A stretch of DNA of 64,000 nt from Thalassotalea sp. G2M2-11 (GCF_017168195.1 NZ_JADNYL010000002.1:1054001-1118000); one strand, 5' to 3'; numbered from the stretch's first letter, positions 38,125-47,175 are shown. Made by a program: numbers and translations. Notes: a model not told the origin generated them from the sequence alone.

Positions 38125-38436
38125 TTACTGACAAAATTCATCTTGCAAGAATGCAATTAAACGCACCACTGAGTGATTAGCAATACTGTAATAAATAGTT
38201 TGCGATACTCGGCGAGTTTTCACTAACCCATCGTTACGTAATCTGGCTAAATGCTGGGATAAACTCGACTGGCTTAAATCTACAAACTGGTTTAATTCAG
38301 TCACTGAAAGCTCTTTTTCCCCCAAGTGACATAAAATCAATAAGCGATTCTCATTACTCATTGCTTTTAGTAAATCAGCCGCTTGTCCTGCATTATTTCG
38401 CATTTCGGCAATATCTATTTCAGTATTTTTACTCAT
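38125..38436 (-). CDS. ArsR-family repressor with a SqrR/BigR-type cysteine pair
   Basis: A 103-residue winged-helix ArsR protein. DNA-recognition helix: DLSQSSLSQHLARLRNDGLVKTRR, then QTIYYSI. It lacks the metal-box CXC of arsenic sensors but has C36 (LLILCHLGEKELS) and C102 (DEFCQ), the positions of the persulfide-sensing pair in SqrR, BigR and YgaV. Likely senses reactive sulfur species by forming a polysulfide link (inference). Divergent from an RND/LolA-like/barrel/DUF2892 operon and next to two operator palindromes. ATG at 38436 is chosen over GTG at 38442. Confidence 0.88.
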   Translation of the reverse strand: MSKNTEIDIAEMRNNAGQAADLLKAMSNENRLLILCHLGEKELSVTELNQFVDLSQSSLSQHLARLRNDGLVKTRRVSQTIYYSIANHSVVRLIAFLQDEFCQ

Positions 38437-38470
38437 CTGCACTAACCTTAGTAAAACTTACAATTGATTT

Positions 38471-38518
38471 TACATTAGTATATGCTAATATAAAAGTATA
38501 TTAACAAAACCTAATATA
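38471..38518. promoter_or_regulatory. ArsR-type operators in the divergent promoter region
   Basis: Two inverted repeats lie between the repressor and the RND gene: ATTAG-N6-CTAAT (38474-38489, symmetry extending by TA on each side) and TATATTA-N8-TAATATA (38497-38518). The first resembles ArsR-family sites of the BigR/YgaV group. Candidate -35/-10 elements (TTGATT 38464-38469, TAATAT 38486-38491) overlap it, which suits repression. Confidence 0.68.
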
Positions 38519-38534
38519 ATAAAGAGGCCACATT

Positions 38535-41081
38535 GTGTTGCGTTATTCACAATTACTACAGTTTGTCTTAGCTAAGCCTAAAGTCATTTACGCAATTGTC
38601 ATGCTAATGGTCGTGACCAGTTTAGCCATGATGCCAAAACTGACGATAGATACCGATCCTGAAAATATGCTCAGTCAGGATAATCCCGATCGTGTACTGC
38701 ATAACCAAGTAAAAACACAATTTAATATGCCCGATATGATCGTCGTTGGTGTGGTCAGTGAACAAAGCATTTATCAACCAGAAACACTGGCAATATTACA
38801 GCAACTGTCTGATCAAATTCTCGACATTGATGGTGTTATCACCCAAGATTTACTCTCACTCAGTGTCGTGGATAACATTCGCCAAGAAAGCAATGGTGGT
38901 ATCCGTTTTGAGTATTTAATGAAACAGGCACCAACAACGCTAAAAGCAAGCCAAGCTGTCGCTCAAGCGGTAAAAAGATTACCTATGCTAAATAATACCT
39001 TGGTATCAGGAGACGATAAAGCCGCTGCTATTTATGTCCCAATTGAAGCCAAAGATCTTAGCTACCCAGTGGCTCAGCAAATACGAGCAATTAGTCAGCA
39101 ATTTGCCGATAACCCCGTGCAATTTCACATCACAGGCTTACCCATTGCCGAAGATCAGTTTGGTTATGAAATGTTTGTCCAAATGGGGGTAGCTGCGCCA
39201 TTAGCAGGTTGTGCGATCTTTGCGTTACTCTGGTTTTTCTTTCGTAATATCCCATTGATCATTGCTCCAATGGCAGTCGCGATGGCGACAGTAATCATTA
39301 TTATGGGCTCATTAATTGGTCTTGGCTTTACTGTCCATATTATGTCGTCGATGATTGCGATATTCTTGATGCCAATTGCGGTCGTTGATTCAGTCCATAT
39401 ACTGTCAGAATTTGCGGATCGTTATCGTCAAGGTGATCATGTTGATTCTGTCATTCAAAAAGTGATGTCTCACCTGTTTACCCCGATGCTGTACACCTCA
39501 ATTACCTCAGCAGTCGGTTTTTACTCTTTACTGTTAACCCCAATTCCACCCGTTAAAGTATTTGGCGCCTTTATAGGTACCGGTATTTTATTAGCCTTTG
39601 CCCTAACCGTGCTGTATTTACCTGCGTATTTATCAAGATTAAGCCCAAAAGCTTTGACCAATTTACAAACAGCCGTTGCTCACATGGAGCAAAAAGGGAA
39701 ATTATCCTCGGTACTTCATTGGTTGGGTGCGATTGCCACTCAAAAAACAAAAACGATTTTAACCGTTTTCTCCTTGTTATTAATATTTAGCCTAGTGGGT
39801 ATTTCACGCATTGAAATCAATGATAATCCGGTTAACTGGTTTAAAGCCGATCATGAAATTCGTATTGCTGACAAGGTACTTAACCAACACTTTGCCGGTA
39901 CGTATGATGCGTGGTTAGTATTTAAGAACAAAGAAAACACCAATGGCCAACATACGCTTGAATTTAATGAACTTGTTAATCAAGCCACTGTTGCAGGTAT
40001 TGATACGACAGCTATCAAAGCCAAGCTTGAGCAAAGCAATCAACAAGCACTCTTTGATCAAGCCATGTTAATTACAATCGATGATTTAGCCTTTAGTGTC
40101 ACTGATGAGCAACTGCCGTATGTTGAACGGTTATTACAATTTGTTGATAAGCAAATCAATGCGCAAAAACTCTTTATGCAACCTGCGATGCTCAATTGGC
40201 TCGCTAAGCTTCAACAAGCAATGAACCAAACCGACTTGGTGGGTAAGTCTAATGGCTTAAGTGATATTGTTCGCACCGTTAATCGTGAACTACATTCTGG
40301 TCAAGCTAGTGATTTTGTTATTCCCAACAGCAGTGAAGGGGTCGCACAAACCTTATTACAATATCAATCATCGCACCGCCCACAAGACTTATGGCACTTT
40401 GTTAGTCAAGACTATCAACAATCGTTGATCTGGCTGCAAATGACCAGTGGTGATAACCAACATACCAGTGCAGTGGTTGATTGGGTCAACCAATACATTG
40501 AGCAACACCCTTCCCCTATGCCTGTTGATATTGAATGGGCGGGTAAATCTTACTTAAACATAGTGTGGCAAGATGCCATGGTCAACGGCATGATCAACAG
40601 CTTGTTATCATCTTTTGTCATCGTGTTTTTAATGATGGTGGCATTATTCCGTTCATTTAAATACGGAGTGATGGCCATGTTACCACTGACCTTCACCATC
40701 AGTATGATTTACGGTTTAATCGGTTGGTTCGGTAAAGCCTATGATATGCCTATTGCGGTGTTGTCGGCACTCACTTTAGGTTTATCGATTGATTTTGCCA
40801 TTCACTTTTTACAACGAGCACGTGAACTAGAAAAAGAAACACAAAGCCTGCGTAAAGCGTTAGCGATGATGTTTGAAGAACCAAGCAGAGCAATATCGCG
40901 CAACGCTATCGTTATCGCCGTTGGCTTTACACCATTATTACTGTCGCCATTAGTGCCTTACATTACCGTCGGCTTTTTTCTGGCGAGCATTATGATGGTC
41001 TCAGCCATAGTGACTCTATTGTTGCTACCGGCACTATTAACACTTATTAAAGGTAAAACCAACGCCAGCAAGGCAGTTTAA
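38535..41081 (+). CDS. RND/MMPL-superfamily exporter
   Basis: An 848-residue inner-membrane protein with the RND duplication: TM1 near residue 20, periplasmic loop, TM2-6 (about 225-385), TM7 near 405, second loop, TM8-12 (about 690-840). The first half has SSMIAIFLMPIAVVDSVHILSEFADR and the second ALTLGLSIDFAIHFLQRARE, the two copies of the TM4/TM10-type motif. It resembles MMPL/hydrophobe exporters, not drug RND pumps; no membrane-fusion gene is present. Starts with GTG, AGAGG 7 bp upstream. Partner genes encode a LolA-like protein and a barrel. Confidence 0.9.
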   Translation: MLRYSQLLQFVLAKPKVIYAIVMLMVVTSLAMMPKLTIDTDPENMLSQDNPDRVLHNQVKTQFNMPDMIVVGVVSEQSIYQPETLAILQQLSDQILDIDGVITQDLLSLSVVDNIRQESNGGIRFEYLMKQAPTTLKASQAVAQAVKRLPMLNNTLVSGDDKAAAIYVPIEAKDLSYPVAQQIRAISQQFADNPVQFHITGLPIAEDQFGYEMFVQMGVAAPLAGCAIFALLWFFFRNIPLIIAPMAVAMATVIIIMGSLIGLGFTVHIMSSMIAIFLMPIAVVDSVHILSEFADRYRQGDHVDSVIQKVMSHLFTPMLYTSITSAVGFYSLLLTPIPPVKVFGAFIGTGILLAFALTVLYLPAYLSRLSPKALTNLQTAVAHMEQKGKLSSVLHWLGAIATQKTKTILTVFSLLLIFSLVGISRIEINDNPVNWFKADHEIRIADKVLNQHFAGTYDAWLVFKNKENTNGQHTLEFNELVNQATVAGIDTTAIKAKLEQSNQQALFDQAMLITIDDLAFSVTDEQLPYVERLLQFVDKQINAQKLFMQPAMLNWLAKLQQAMNQTDLVGKSNGLSDIVRTVNRELHSGQASDFVIPNSSEGVAQTLLQYQSSHRPQDLWHFVSQDYQQSLIWLQMTSGDNQHTSAVVDWVNQYIEQHPSPMPVDIEWAGKSYLNIVWQDAMVNGMINSLLSSFVIVFLMMVALFRSFKYGVMAMLPLTFTISMIYGLIGWFGKAYDMPIAVLSALTLGLSIDFAIHFLQRARELEKETQSLRKALAMMFEEPSRAISRNAIVIAVGFTPLLLSPLVPYITVGFFLASIMMVSAIVTLLLLPALLTLIKGKTNASKAV

Positions 41082-41090
41082 GGAGTTATC

Positions 41091-41879
41091 ATGTTATTAA
41101 TTATACGATTGTTGGCTATTGTCATCATCAGTGGCCTAATGTCATCGCTGATATATGCGGCAGATGTCAATGAAATCATCAAAAAAAGTAATTTAGCCTC
41201 ATATTATGCAGGCGATGATGGTCGTGCCCAAGCACGAATGATCATTGTTGATGCCAATGGTAATAAGCAAATGCGCCTGTTTACCATCTTACGCAAAGAT
41301 CAGGCTGATCTTGGTGATCAAGACATGTTGGTATTTTTTTCTCGCCCTACCGATGTCAAAGGTACAGTATTTCGTGTAACGAAAAAAATGACCTCTGATG
41401 ATGACCGTTGGTTATATTTACCCGCACTTGATTTAGTTAAACGAATTTCCGCAGGTGATAAACGTACCTCGTTTGTTGGCGCTCACTTCTACTATGAAGA
41501 TGTATCAGGAAGAAACCCAGCTGAAGACAATTTTAGTTTAATTAAAGAAACACCAGAGCACTATGTGATCAAGGCTACACCTAAAGATGCTAACTCAGTG
41601 GAATATGCCTATTATCATGTCACCATAGACAAGCAAAATTATATTCCTATGCAAGTGCAATACTTTAACCCATCGGATGTTGCGATTCGGGAATTAAAGG
41701 TGTTGAAGCTTGAAAATATCCAAGGTTTTCCTACGGTATTGCACGCTAAAATGACCCGTTTAACCGATGGTAGCTATACAGAAATGCAGTTCAGAGGCGT
41801 AAAATACAACATCGGTTTACCCGACAGTATTTTCTCCGAGCGAAGCTTACGCACGCCACCTAAAGCCTGGTTGAAATAA
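41091..41879 (+). CDS. Outer-membrane lipoprotein-sorting (LolA-like) protein
   Basis: A 262-residue periplasmic protein: signal peptide to about residue 24 (SSLIYAADV), then the LolA-like half-barrel often annotated as outer-membrane lipoprotein-sorting protein: DMLVFFSRPTDVKGTVFRVTKKMTSDDDRWLYLPALDLVKRISAGDKRTSFVGAHFYYEDVSGR. Genes of this family regularly follow MMPL-type RND genes; a role in carrying a hydrophobic substrate across the periplasm is inferred. 9 bp after the RND gene. Confidence 0.88.
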   Translation: MLLIIRLLAIVIISGLMSSLIYAADVNEIIKKSNLASYYAGDDGRAQARMIIVDANGNKQMRLFTILRKDQADLGDQDMLVFFSRPTDVKGTVFRVTKKMTSDDDRWLYLPALDLVKRISAGDKRTSFVGAHFYYEDVSGRNPAEDNFSLIKETPEHYVIKATPKDANSVEYAYYHVTIDKQNYIPMQVQYFNPSDVAIRELKVLKLENIQGFPTVLHAKMTRLTDGSYTEMQFRGVKYNIGLPDSIFSERSLRTPPKAWLK

Positions 41880-41896
41880 TAAAGTAGAGGTAAGCC

Positions 41897-43231
41897 ATGT
41901 TGCGTCCAATCGTTATTGCTATTGCTATCTTTCTCAACTGCCTAATTATACCGTCATCAGCACAAGCCGAAACTCCCACATGGCAAAGCGCTGCGGCTGT
42001 TGATGACTGGAGTGAAGAAAGCTGGGATGATGACAACTGGGGAGAAGAACAACACTCCCCTTGGCAAGTCACCGGATTTATTGAAGCCGCCTACGGACAG
42101 TTTTTACAAGATAATATCGTCAGCTCAACGCAATCATTGACAGAATTACGTGGCCGTATCAATGTCGATTACAGTCATTCAGTATTTCAATTAACCGCGA
42201 AAGGAGACGTGTTGTTTGATAACGTCATTAATGATAATCAATGGCAAACTCGTGAGCTCAACATTGCTTTTAGCCCAGTAAACAATCTTGATATTAAAGC
42301 GGGCCGCCAAGTGTTGACTTGGGGCACAGGAGATTATGTTTTTCTTAATGATTTGTTTGCTAAAGATTGGCAGTCATTTTTTTCAGGTCGTGATGATCAA
42401 TACTTAAAAGCGCCATCTGACAGCATAAAAGCAACTTGGTATGGTCAAAACCTGTCAATCGCCCTGGTCTGGACTCCCGATTTTACTCCCGATAACTTTA
42501 TCACTGGCGAGCGTTTCTCTTTTTATTCACTCAATGATCTCGCTCAAGTAGCGCCCGCTCAATATTTTCAAGTAGATCAAACAACAGGCTCACAGTGGTC
42601 AAGCCGAATAGCTACGACCATAAACTCAGTTGAATATGCCATTTACGGGTATCGTGGTTACTGGCCAACGCCGCAAGGAATGAAAATGGCTGACAATACA
42701 AGTTTACTCCCCTATTTTCCTAAACTAAATTCATGGGGAGCCAGTGCCCGTATGCCATTGGCAAACGGCTTATTCAATGTAGAGTATGCCAATTACCTTA
42801 GCCTCGAGGATAGCAATGGAAGCAATCCATTAATTGCCAATAGCCAACACAGATTTTTACTGGGGTATGAGACAGAGTTATTCAAAAATTTTACCGCCAG
42901 TGGCCAGTTTTACCTTGAACACACGCAAGATCATCAAGCCTATGTAAATAGCCTGCCAATGATGGAATTAGCAGTCGAACAGAACCGTCAGGTAGTCACG
43001 CTACGCTTCACATATCGAGCGATGCAGCAACGCCTGCAGTGGTCGCTATTTAATTTTTACTCGCCGACAGATGAAGACGGTTATCTTAAGGCATCTGTTG
43101 ATTATCGTTACAGTGATCGCTGGTCAGTCGCTTTAGGTAGCAATATTTTTTATGGTGAACAGGCACATACATTTTTTGCTCAACACGAACAAAACACCAA
43201 TGCGTGGTTGCGTATCACCGCGCAGTTTTAA
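41897..43231 (+). CDS. Outer-membrane beta-barrel protein of the RND operon
   Basis: A 444-residue exported protein: signal peptide ending AQA, an acidic tryptophan-rich linker (DDWSEESWDDDNWGEE), and a barrel of amphipathic strands with C-terminal phenylalanine (WLRITAQF). LDIKAGRQVLTWGTGDYVFLNDLFAKDW is a conserved plug-like motif of DUF1302-type barrels found with MMPL exporters. Probably the outer-membrane component acting with the two preceding genes; substrate unknown. Confidence 0.85.
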   Translation: MLRPIVIAIAIFLNCLIIPSSAQAETPTWQSAAAVDDWSEESWDDDNWGEEQHSPWQVTGFIEAAYGQFLQDNIVSSTQSLTELRGRINVDYSHSVFQLTAKGDVLFDNVINDNQWQTRELNIAFSPVNNLDIKAGRQVLTWGTGDYVFLNDLFAKDWQSFFSGRDDQYLKAPSDSIKATWYGQNLSIALVWTPDFTPDNFITGERFSFYSLNDLAQVAPAQYFQVDQTTGSQWSSRIATTINSVEYAIYGYRGYWPTPQGMKMADNTSLLPYFPKLNSWGASARMPLANGLFNVEYANYLSLEDSNGSNPLIANSQHRFLLGYETELFKNFTASGQFYLEHTQDHQAYVNSLPMMELAVEQNRQVVTLRFTYRAMQQRLQWSLFNFYSPTDEDGYLKASVDYRYSDRWSVALGSNIFYGEQAHTFFAQHEQNTNAWLRITAQF

Positions 43232-43264
43232 TCAAAAAATTAATTTAATCGTTAAGGAGTTCTC

Positions 43265-43474
43265 ATGACATTAGAAAACGCTGTATTAAGATTTGCCGGG
43301 GTTATGGTGCTGCTTTCTGTCGCCTTGACCGTTTATGTACACGCTAATTTTATCTGGCTCACTGTTTTTATCGGCGCTAACTTGCTCCAGTCATCTTTTA
43401 CTGGCTTTTGTCCTGCGGCAATCTTCTTTAAAAAGTTGGGAATAAAATCGGTGGCCGATCAGGGACAAAAATAG
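43265..43474 (+). CDS. DUF2892 membrane protein (YgaP-like)
   Basis: A 69-residue protein with two membrane helices and NLLQSSFTGFCPAAIFFKKLG, the hallmark of the DUF2892 domain, which forms the membrane part of the rhodanese YgaP. In E. coli, ygaP is controlled by the ArsR protein YgaV, so its presence behind a SqrR-like repressor supports a sulfide/persulfide role for the operon. Starts after AAGGAG. Confidence 0.87.
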   Translation: MTLENAVLRFAGVMVLLSVALTVYVHANFIWLTVFIGANLLQSSFTGFCPAAIFFKKLGIKSVADQGQK

Positions 43475-43497
43475 CAGAAAAACACTGGGTTCTATGA

Positions 43498-43535
43498 ATG
43501 ACTTGTTATAAGCTAAGCGCATGATAACAAGTCAT
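43498..43535. terminator. 12-bp inverted repeat after the DUF2892 gene
   Basis: ATGACTTGTTAT (43498-43509) and ATAACAAGTCAT (43524-43535) pair perfectly around 14 nt, 24 bp after the DUF2892 stop. It lacks a T-run. It probably ends the operon (with Rho or by stabilising the 3' end) but could be an operator for the dUTPase gene. Confidence 0.55.
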
Positions 43536-43606
43536 CAAGCCAGCTAACACCTTATAACAGTGTTCGGTGTTAACCGTGTTGAACCAATAAAATAACAGAG
43601 TATTAA

Positions 43607-44236
43607 ATGAGCGATTTATTAACGGCAAAAAATCAAATCAGTCAAATGTTGACCATGCAAGATGCAATGAACTCACGTGTGAGCGAAACATGGCGTGATA
43701 ACGGCTACGAATGGTACCGCGCTATTTGGGTAGAATGTGCTGAAATGTTAGATCATCACGGCTGGAAGTGGTGGAAACATCAAGAGATTGACGTAGCGCA
43801 AGTGCAGCTTGAATTAGTCGACATCTTTCATTTTGGTTTAAGTTTACGATTAATGACAGGTGACAATGTCGAAAGTATCACTAATGAGCTTGCAGTAGAG
43901 TTAACTCAAACTCCCCAAGAAACAGATTTTAAATTAGCATTAGAGCAACTCGCTTCCTCGGCCGTGACAGATAAAGCCTTTAATGCCCAAGCATTAGCCG
44001 ATTGCATGCACTTGATGTCGATGGACTTAGATGAGCTTTTCCGCCAGTACGTGGGTAAAAACACCTTAAACTTTTTCCGTCAAGATCACGGCTATAAAGA
44101 AGGCAGCTATATTAAAGTTTGGCAAGGTGAAGAAGATAATGAAGTGCTTGCTAAATTAGTCAAAAAATTAGATGCCAGTGCTAATGATTTTCAGCAGCAA
44201 TTGTATGACGCACTCAAGGCACACTATCCAAACTAA
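43607..44236 (+). CDS. Dimeric dUTP diphosphatase (dUTPase_2 family)
   Basis: A 209-residue all-alpha NTP pyrophosphohydrolase related to MazG and the trypanosomal dUTPase. Metal-binding helices: EWYRAIWVECAEMLDHHGWKWWK and QVQLELVDIFHFGLSLRL (EXXXD), then MHLMSMDLDELFRQYVGKNTLNFFRQDHGYKEGSY. It converts dUTP to dUMP, protecting DNA from uracil. This family replaces or adds to trimeric Dut in some marine gammaproteobacteria. Confidence 0.9.
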   Translation: MSDLLTAKNQISQMLTMQDAMNSRVSETWRDNGYEWYRAIWVECAEMLDHHGWKWWKHQEIDVAQVQLELVDIFHFGLSLRLMTGDNVESITNELAVELTQTPQETDFKLALEQLASSAVTDKAFNAQALADCMHLMSMDLDELFRQYVGKNTLNFFRQDHGYKEGSYIKVWQGEEDNEVLAKLVKKLDASANDFQQQLYDALKAHYPN

Positions 44237-44444
44237 TCAAGCTCAGGTTTGTATAAGAAATAGTGCTAAGTTTAATCAAACAATAACTTAATAGTACCCT
44301 ATATTGCTAGCTTGATATTTTTGTCTGAATTCAAGGCTTTTTGGAGCAGAAACAACTAGTTATTTCGCTTCAAAATAACGCAGAAGTCAGTAAAAATAGC
44401 TGCTAGAAGCGCATGAATTATGCGAAGCTGAGGTTAATTAACAT

Positions 44445-44474
44445 GGCAACATAATACACAGTGATTATGTTGCC
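44445..44474. repeat. 11-bp inverted repeat upstream of the LuxR-type gene
   Basis: GGCAACATAAT (44445-44455) and ATTATGTTGCC (44464-44474) pair perfectly around 8 nt, ending 23 bp before the next start codon. Two smaller repeats lie earlier in the same 261-bp gap (GTTATTT/AAATAAC at 44359-44379; CGCAT/ATGCG near 44411-44425). An autoregulatory operator or leader hairpin is possible. Confidence 0.6.
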
Positions 44475-44497
44475 TAATCTATCGGGACATTTGAATC

Positions 44498-44989
44498 ATG
44501 CGTGACCTACTGCTCATTTTGCTATTATTGCTGATCATGTCGCTTAACCTGTTTGATCTGTATAGTGATCTCTTACATGGCACATCAACTTGGCATATTA
44601 GTGTAGAAGCGCTATTAGTGATCGCCACCGCTGCCGCGGCAATATCTTTGATAAGAAAACTTAATGCTCAAGCAAAGTCTTTAGCGAGTACGAAAAAGCA
44701 ATTGCTTGAAGCCAACCAAAATTTCTCCAATCTCTCAGCTGAAATGGTAACCGCGCGTCATAACTACAGTGCATCTATCCATCAGCAATTTAATCAATGG
44801 CAGCTAACGAAAAGCGAACAAGAAATCGCTCTACTAATGCTTAAAGGGCTTAACTTTAAAGAAATCAGTACGGTACGAGAAACAAAGGAAAAAACGGTAC
44901 GTCAGCAAGCTTCTAATATTTATAGCAAAGCAAATGTTGAAGGCCGACACGAATTTTCTGCCTGGTTTTTTGAAGACTTCCTCAATTAA
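44498..44989 (+). CDS. Membrane-anchored LuxR-type HTH regulator
   Basis: A 163-residue protein: two membrane helices (about residues 3-21 and 32-50), a coiled-coil linker (KLNAQAKSLASTKKQLLEANQNFSNLSAEM) and a C-terminal LuxR/FixJ-type HTH (WQLTKSEQEIALLMLKGLNFKEISTVRETKEKTVRQQASNIYSKANVEGRHEFSAWFFEDFL). No receiver domain. DNA binding would take place at the membrane. Signal and targets unknown; homologues exist in Shewanella and Vibrio as short HTH proteins (recollection). Confidence 0.85.
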   Translation: MRDLLLILLLLLIMSLNLFDLYSDLLHGTSTWHISVEALLVIATAAAAISLIRKLNAQAKSLASTKKQLLEANQNFSNLSAEMVTARHNYSASIHQQFNQWQLTKSEQEIALLMLKGLNFKEISTVRETKEKTVRQQASNIYSKANVEGRHEFSAWFFEDFLN

Positions 44990-45120
44990 ACTCTCAAATA
45001 AGTCAATTTTAACAATTTGAATTTACTGTGTTTTTTTATGCTATAGACAAATGTCCGATGTGAATATTAGCTCATCAGTGCTATAACAATTGCATCACAT
45101 CGATATAAGGAGTGACTCTG

Positions 45121-45651
45121 ATGTCTTCAGATAATCAATTACATAAATATAGCCCTTCCTTACGCACATTACACTGGCTAATGTTCGTACTCATTGCACT
45201 CACTTTCATTTTTATTGAATTTCGTAGTTTATTTGATAAAGGTACCGATGAACGTGAACTGATGAAACTTATTCATTTTACCCTAGGATTTAGCGTATTC
45301 ATCTTAATGCTGGTTCGTTTTATCGTGCGCTCACAAAGCACAAACAAAAAAGCAATATCTACCGTACACCCTAAAGTAGCAGCATATATTCACCTGGCTT
45401 TTTATGGTCTATTTTTACTGATGCCGATTTTGGGTTGGTTAACCCTAAATGCTGAAGGTAAAGATTTAGTCTTTTTAGGGCTAGAGTTGCCTGCGTTGAT
45501 CAACCCAAATGAGTCATTGGCAGAGTTATTTGAAGAAACTCATGAAACTATTGGAAAAATACTTTACTTGCTCATTACGCTGCATGTACTTGGTGCCCTG
45601 TTCCATCACTTTGTTAAAAAAGACCAAACCATTAATAAAATGACCTCATAA
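45121..45651 (+). CDS. Cytochrome b561-family protein
   Basis: A 176-residue four-helix membrane diheme cytochrome b561. Histidines at helix positions: SLRTLHWLMFVLIALTFIFIEF, ELMKLIHFTLGFSVFILMLVRF, VAAYIHLAFYGLFLLMPILGW, ETIGKILYLLITLHVLGALFHHF. It probably moves electrons from ubiquinol to superoxide or a periplasmic partner. The ATG at 45121 has AAGGAG 8 bp upstream and is preferred over GTG at 45112. Confidence 0.93.
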   Translation: MSSDNQLHKYSPSLRTLHWLMFVLIALTFIFIEFRSLFDKGTDERELMKLIHFTLGFSVFILMLVRFIVRSQSTNKKAISTVHPKVAAYIHLAFYGLFLLMPILGWLTLNAEGKDLVFLGLELPALINPNESLAELFEETHETIGKILYLLITLHVLGALFHHFVKKDQTINKMTS

Positions 45652-45665
45652 AAAGAGCACAACCA

Positions 45666-45698
45666 TTGTCGCTGTTGCAACTAGCTGCACAGCGACAA
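45666..45698. terminator. Bidirectional terminator, cytochrome b561 / DUF442
   Basis: TTGTCGCTGT (45666-45675) and ACAGCGACAA (45689-45698) form a 10-bp stem between two convergent genes; an inner GCA/TGC pair can extend it. No long T-run. Confidence 0.7.
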
Positions 45699-45703
45699 AG
45701 TTA

Positions 45704-46150
45704 CTAAGCTGAAATAATTTCCCGCACTCCAGCCTCTAATATAGTTAAGCCTGCTTGCTTCCCATATTCAATAGATTGTTCCACTGGTAATTGCTCTAAC
45801 CAGAATGATTTCAGCGCAATAAGTGCGCCGACTCGGTTCCCTGTCGCGCAATGGATCAAACAAGGCTCATTTGCCAGTAATATTTGTTGAAGTGACTGAC
45901 AAGCATCCAAAGTACAATCATTAAGGCCAGCGACAGGAATGTGACAATAACTGAGCGACAATTGCTCGACAACTTCTTGTTCATTGAAATCATTAGCTTC
46001 AGTATGCGGACGCAAATTAACGACGGTTTTAACCCCTTTTTCCTTCAAAAGTTTTAAATCTGCAATACTGGGTTGACTGCCAACAATCAAGTGTTCATTA
46101 GGTAGCATCACATTCGTCATTTCTAATTGATTTAATAGCGAGCTTGGCAT
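45704..46150 (-). CDS. DUF442 protein-tyrosine-phosphatase-like (BLH) protein
   Basis: A 148-residue DSP-fold protein with the phosphatase loop CLIHCATGNRVGAL (HCX5R) and the N-terminal SQPSIADLKLLKEKGVKTVVNLRP of the DUF442 (beta-lactamase-hydrolase-like) family. In some bacteria this domain is fused to a persulfide dioxygenase, which would link it to sulfide metabolism. The ATG at 46150 follows AAGGAGAACTC; the upstream extension has no site. Confidence 0.87.
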   Translation of the reverse strand: MPSSLLNQLEMTNVMLPNEHLIVGSQPSIADLKLLKEKGVKTVVNLRPHTEANDFNEQEVVEQLSLSYCHIPVAGLNDCTLDACQSLQQILLANEPCLIHCATGNRVGALIALKSFWLEQLPVEQSIEYGKQAGLTILEAGVREIISA

Positions 46151-46314
46151 GAGTTCTCCTTCAATAGCCCTTATTTTATAAGCCACCTCATTATATTAAC
46201 AAAACATAAATTAGCAATAAATAATATAGAAAATAAAAATTTCGCTATGGCACAATTACTGCTTAACACTAGTAACATTCTTTCTGTCAAAAATTTGAAC
46301 TGCTGGAGATATCT

Positions 46315-46983
46315 ATGGAACTTATACTATTTGCTATGATCAGCCTAGTTGTGATTGTTGCTTTGCTAGCCAGTCGATTAAATGATAATAGCTTTCCTTT
46401 TCCATTCGACAAAAAAGCGATGGTATTCACTCCTGCGGAGAAAAACTTTCAAAATCTACTTGAACAAGCAGTTGGAGAAAACTATCGCATCATTAATCGA
46501 GTGAAACTGTCTGACATTGTCACCGTTCGTAATGGAGTTTCAACACGAGCAAGTCAAACCGCCGTCAATAATGCAGATAATAAATATCTAGATTTTGTCA
46601 TTTGCGAGAAACAAAACATGAAGTTACTAGGGGGAATTGACCTAGTCGACACCAACGGTAAAGGCTACAAAGTGAAAAAAGATTGGTTTGTCAGTGGCGC
46701 AATGGAGGCTGCAGGTATTCCTCACCTACGGATAAAAGTTAAAAACAACTACAGCATAGAAGAAATAAGAGCATGTATTAAAAATCGAATTATCGGCAAT
46801 AACACCAAAGCAGAGCCTAAAATTAAAGGACGAGTAATACCAGCACCCTTAGTGAAAGCCAGACCAAAAAGTAAAAATCAACCGGCAGGTGTGATCAGTA
46901 GTGCAGCAGCCAAAGCATTACCAAATACTAAGGTGGCAGCAAGGCAAATTCCGCACCAGCAACCTCATGCTTTACCTCACTAA
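46315..46983 (+). CDS. DUF2726-domain membrane protein
   Basis: A 222-residue protein with one N-terminal membrane helix (about 2-20), a DUF2726 domain (about 38-155: FTPAEKNFQNLLEQAVGENYRIINRVKLSDIV, NKYLDFVICEKQNMKLLGGIDLVD, EAAGIPHLRIKVK) and a basic, proline-rich tail. DUF2726 resembles restriction-endonuclease-like nuclease folds. Function not known. Confidence 0.85.
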   Translation: MELILFAMISLVVIVALLASRLNDNSFPFPFDKKAMVFTPAEKNFQNLLEQAVGENYRIINRVKLSDIVTVRNGVSTRASQTAVNNADNKYLDFVICEKQNMKLLGGIDLVDTNGKGYKVKKDWFVSGAMEAAGIPHLRIKVKNNYSIEEIRACIKNRIIGNNTKAEPKIKGRVIPAPLVKARPKSKNQPAGVISSAAAKALPNTKVAARQIPHQQPHALPH

Positions 46984-47004
46984 AGCAAAATCTTACATCC
47001 AGAG

Positions 47005-47029
47005 AAAGGGCTGATAAAAGCCCTTTTTA
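47005..47029 (+). terminator. Terminator of the DUF2726 gene
   Basis: AAAGGGCT (47005-47012), loop GATAAA, AGCCCTTT (47019-47026) then TT: a rho-independent terminator 20 bp after the stop codon. Confidence 0.9.
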
Positions 47030-47175
47030 TTGTTTATAGAACAACATTATTTTCAATGCGTTGTTTTTGCCTAAGATTGACACTCATTATTATCACAGTC
47101 AGAAAGAAATAATTTCAACAACTGCAAGTTATCACGTTATAATTTCCCCTATTCACAATGATAGAACAGTAGATT

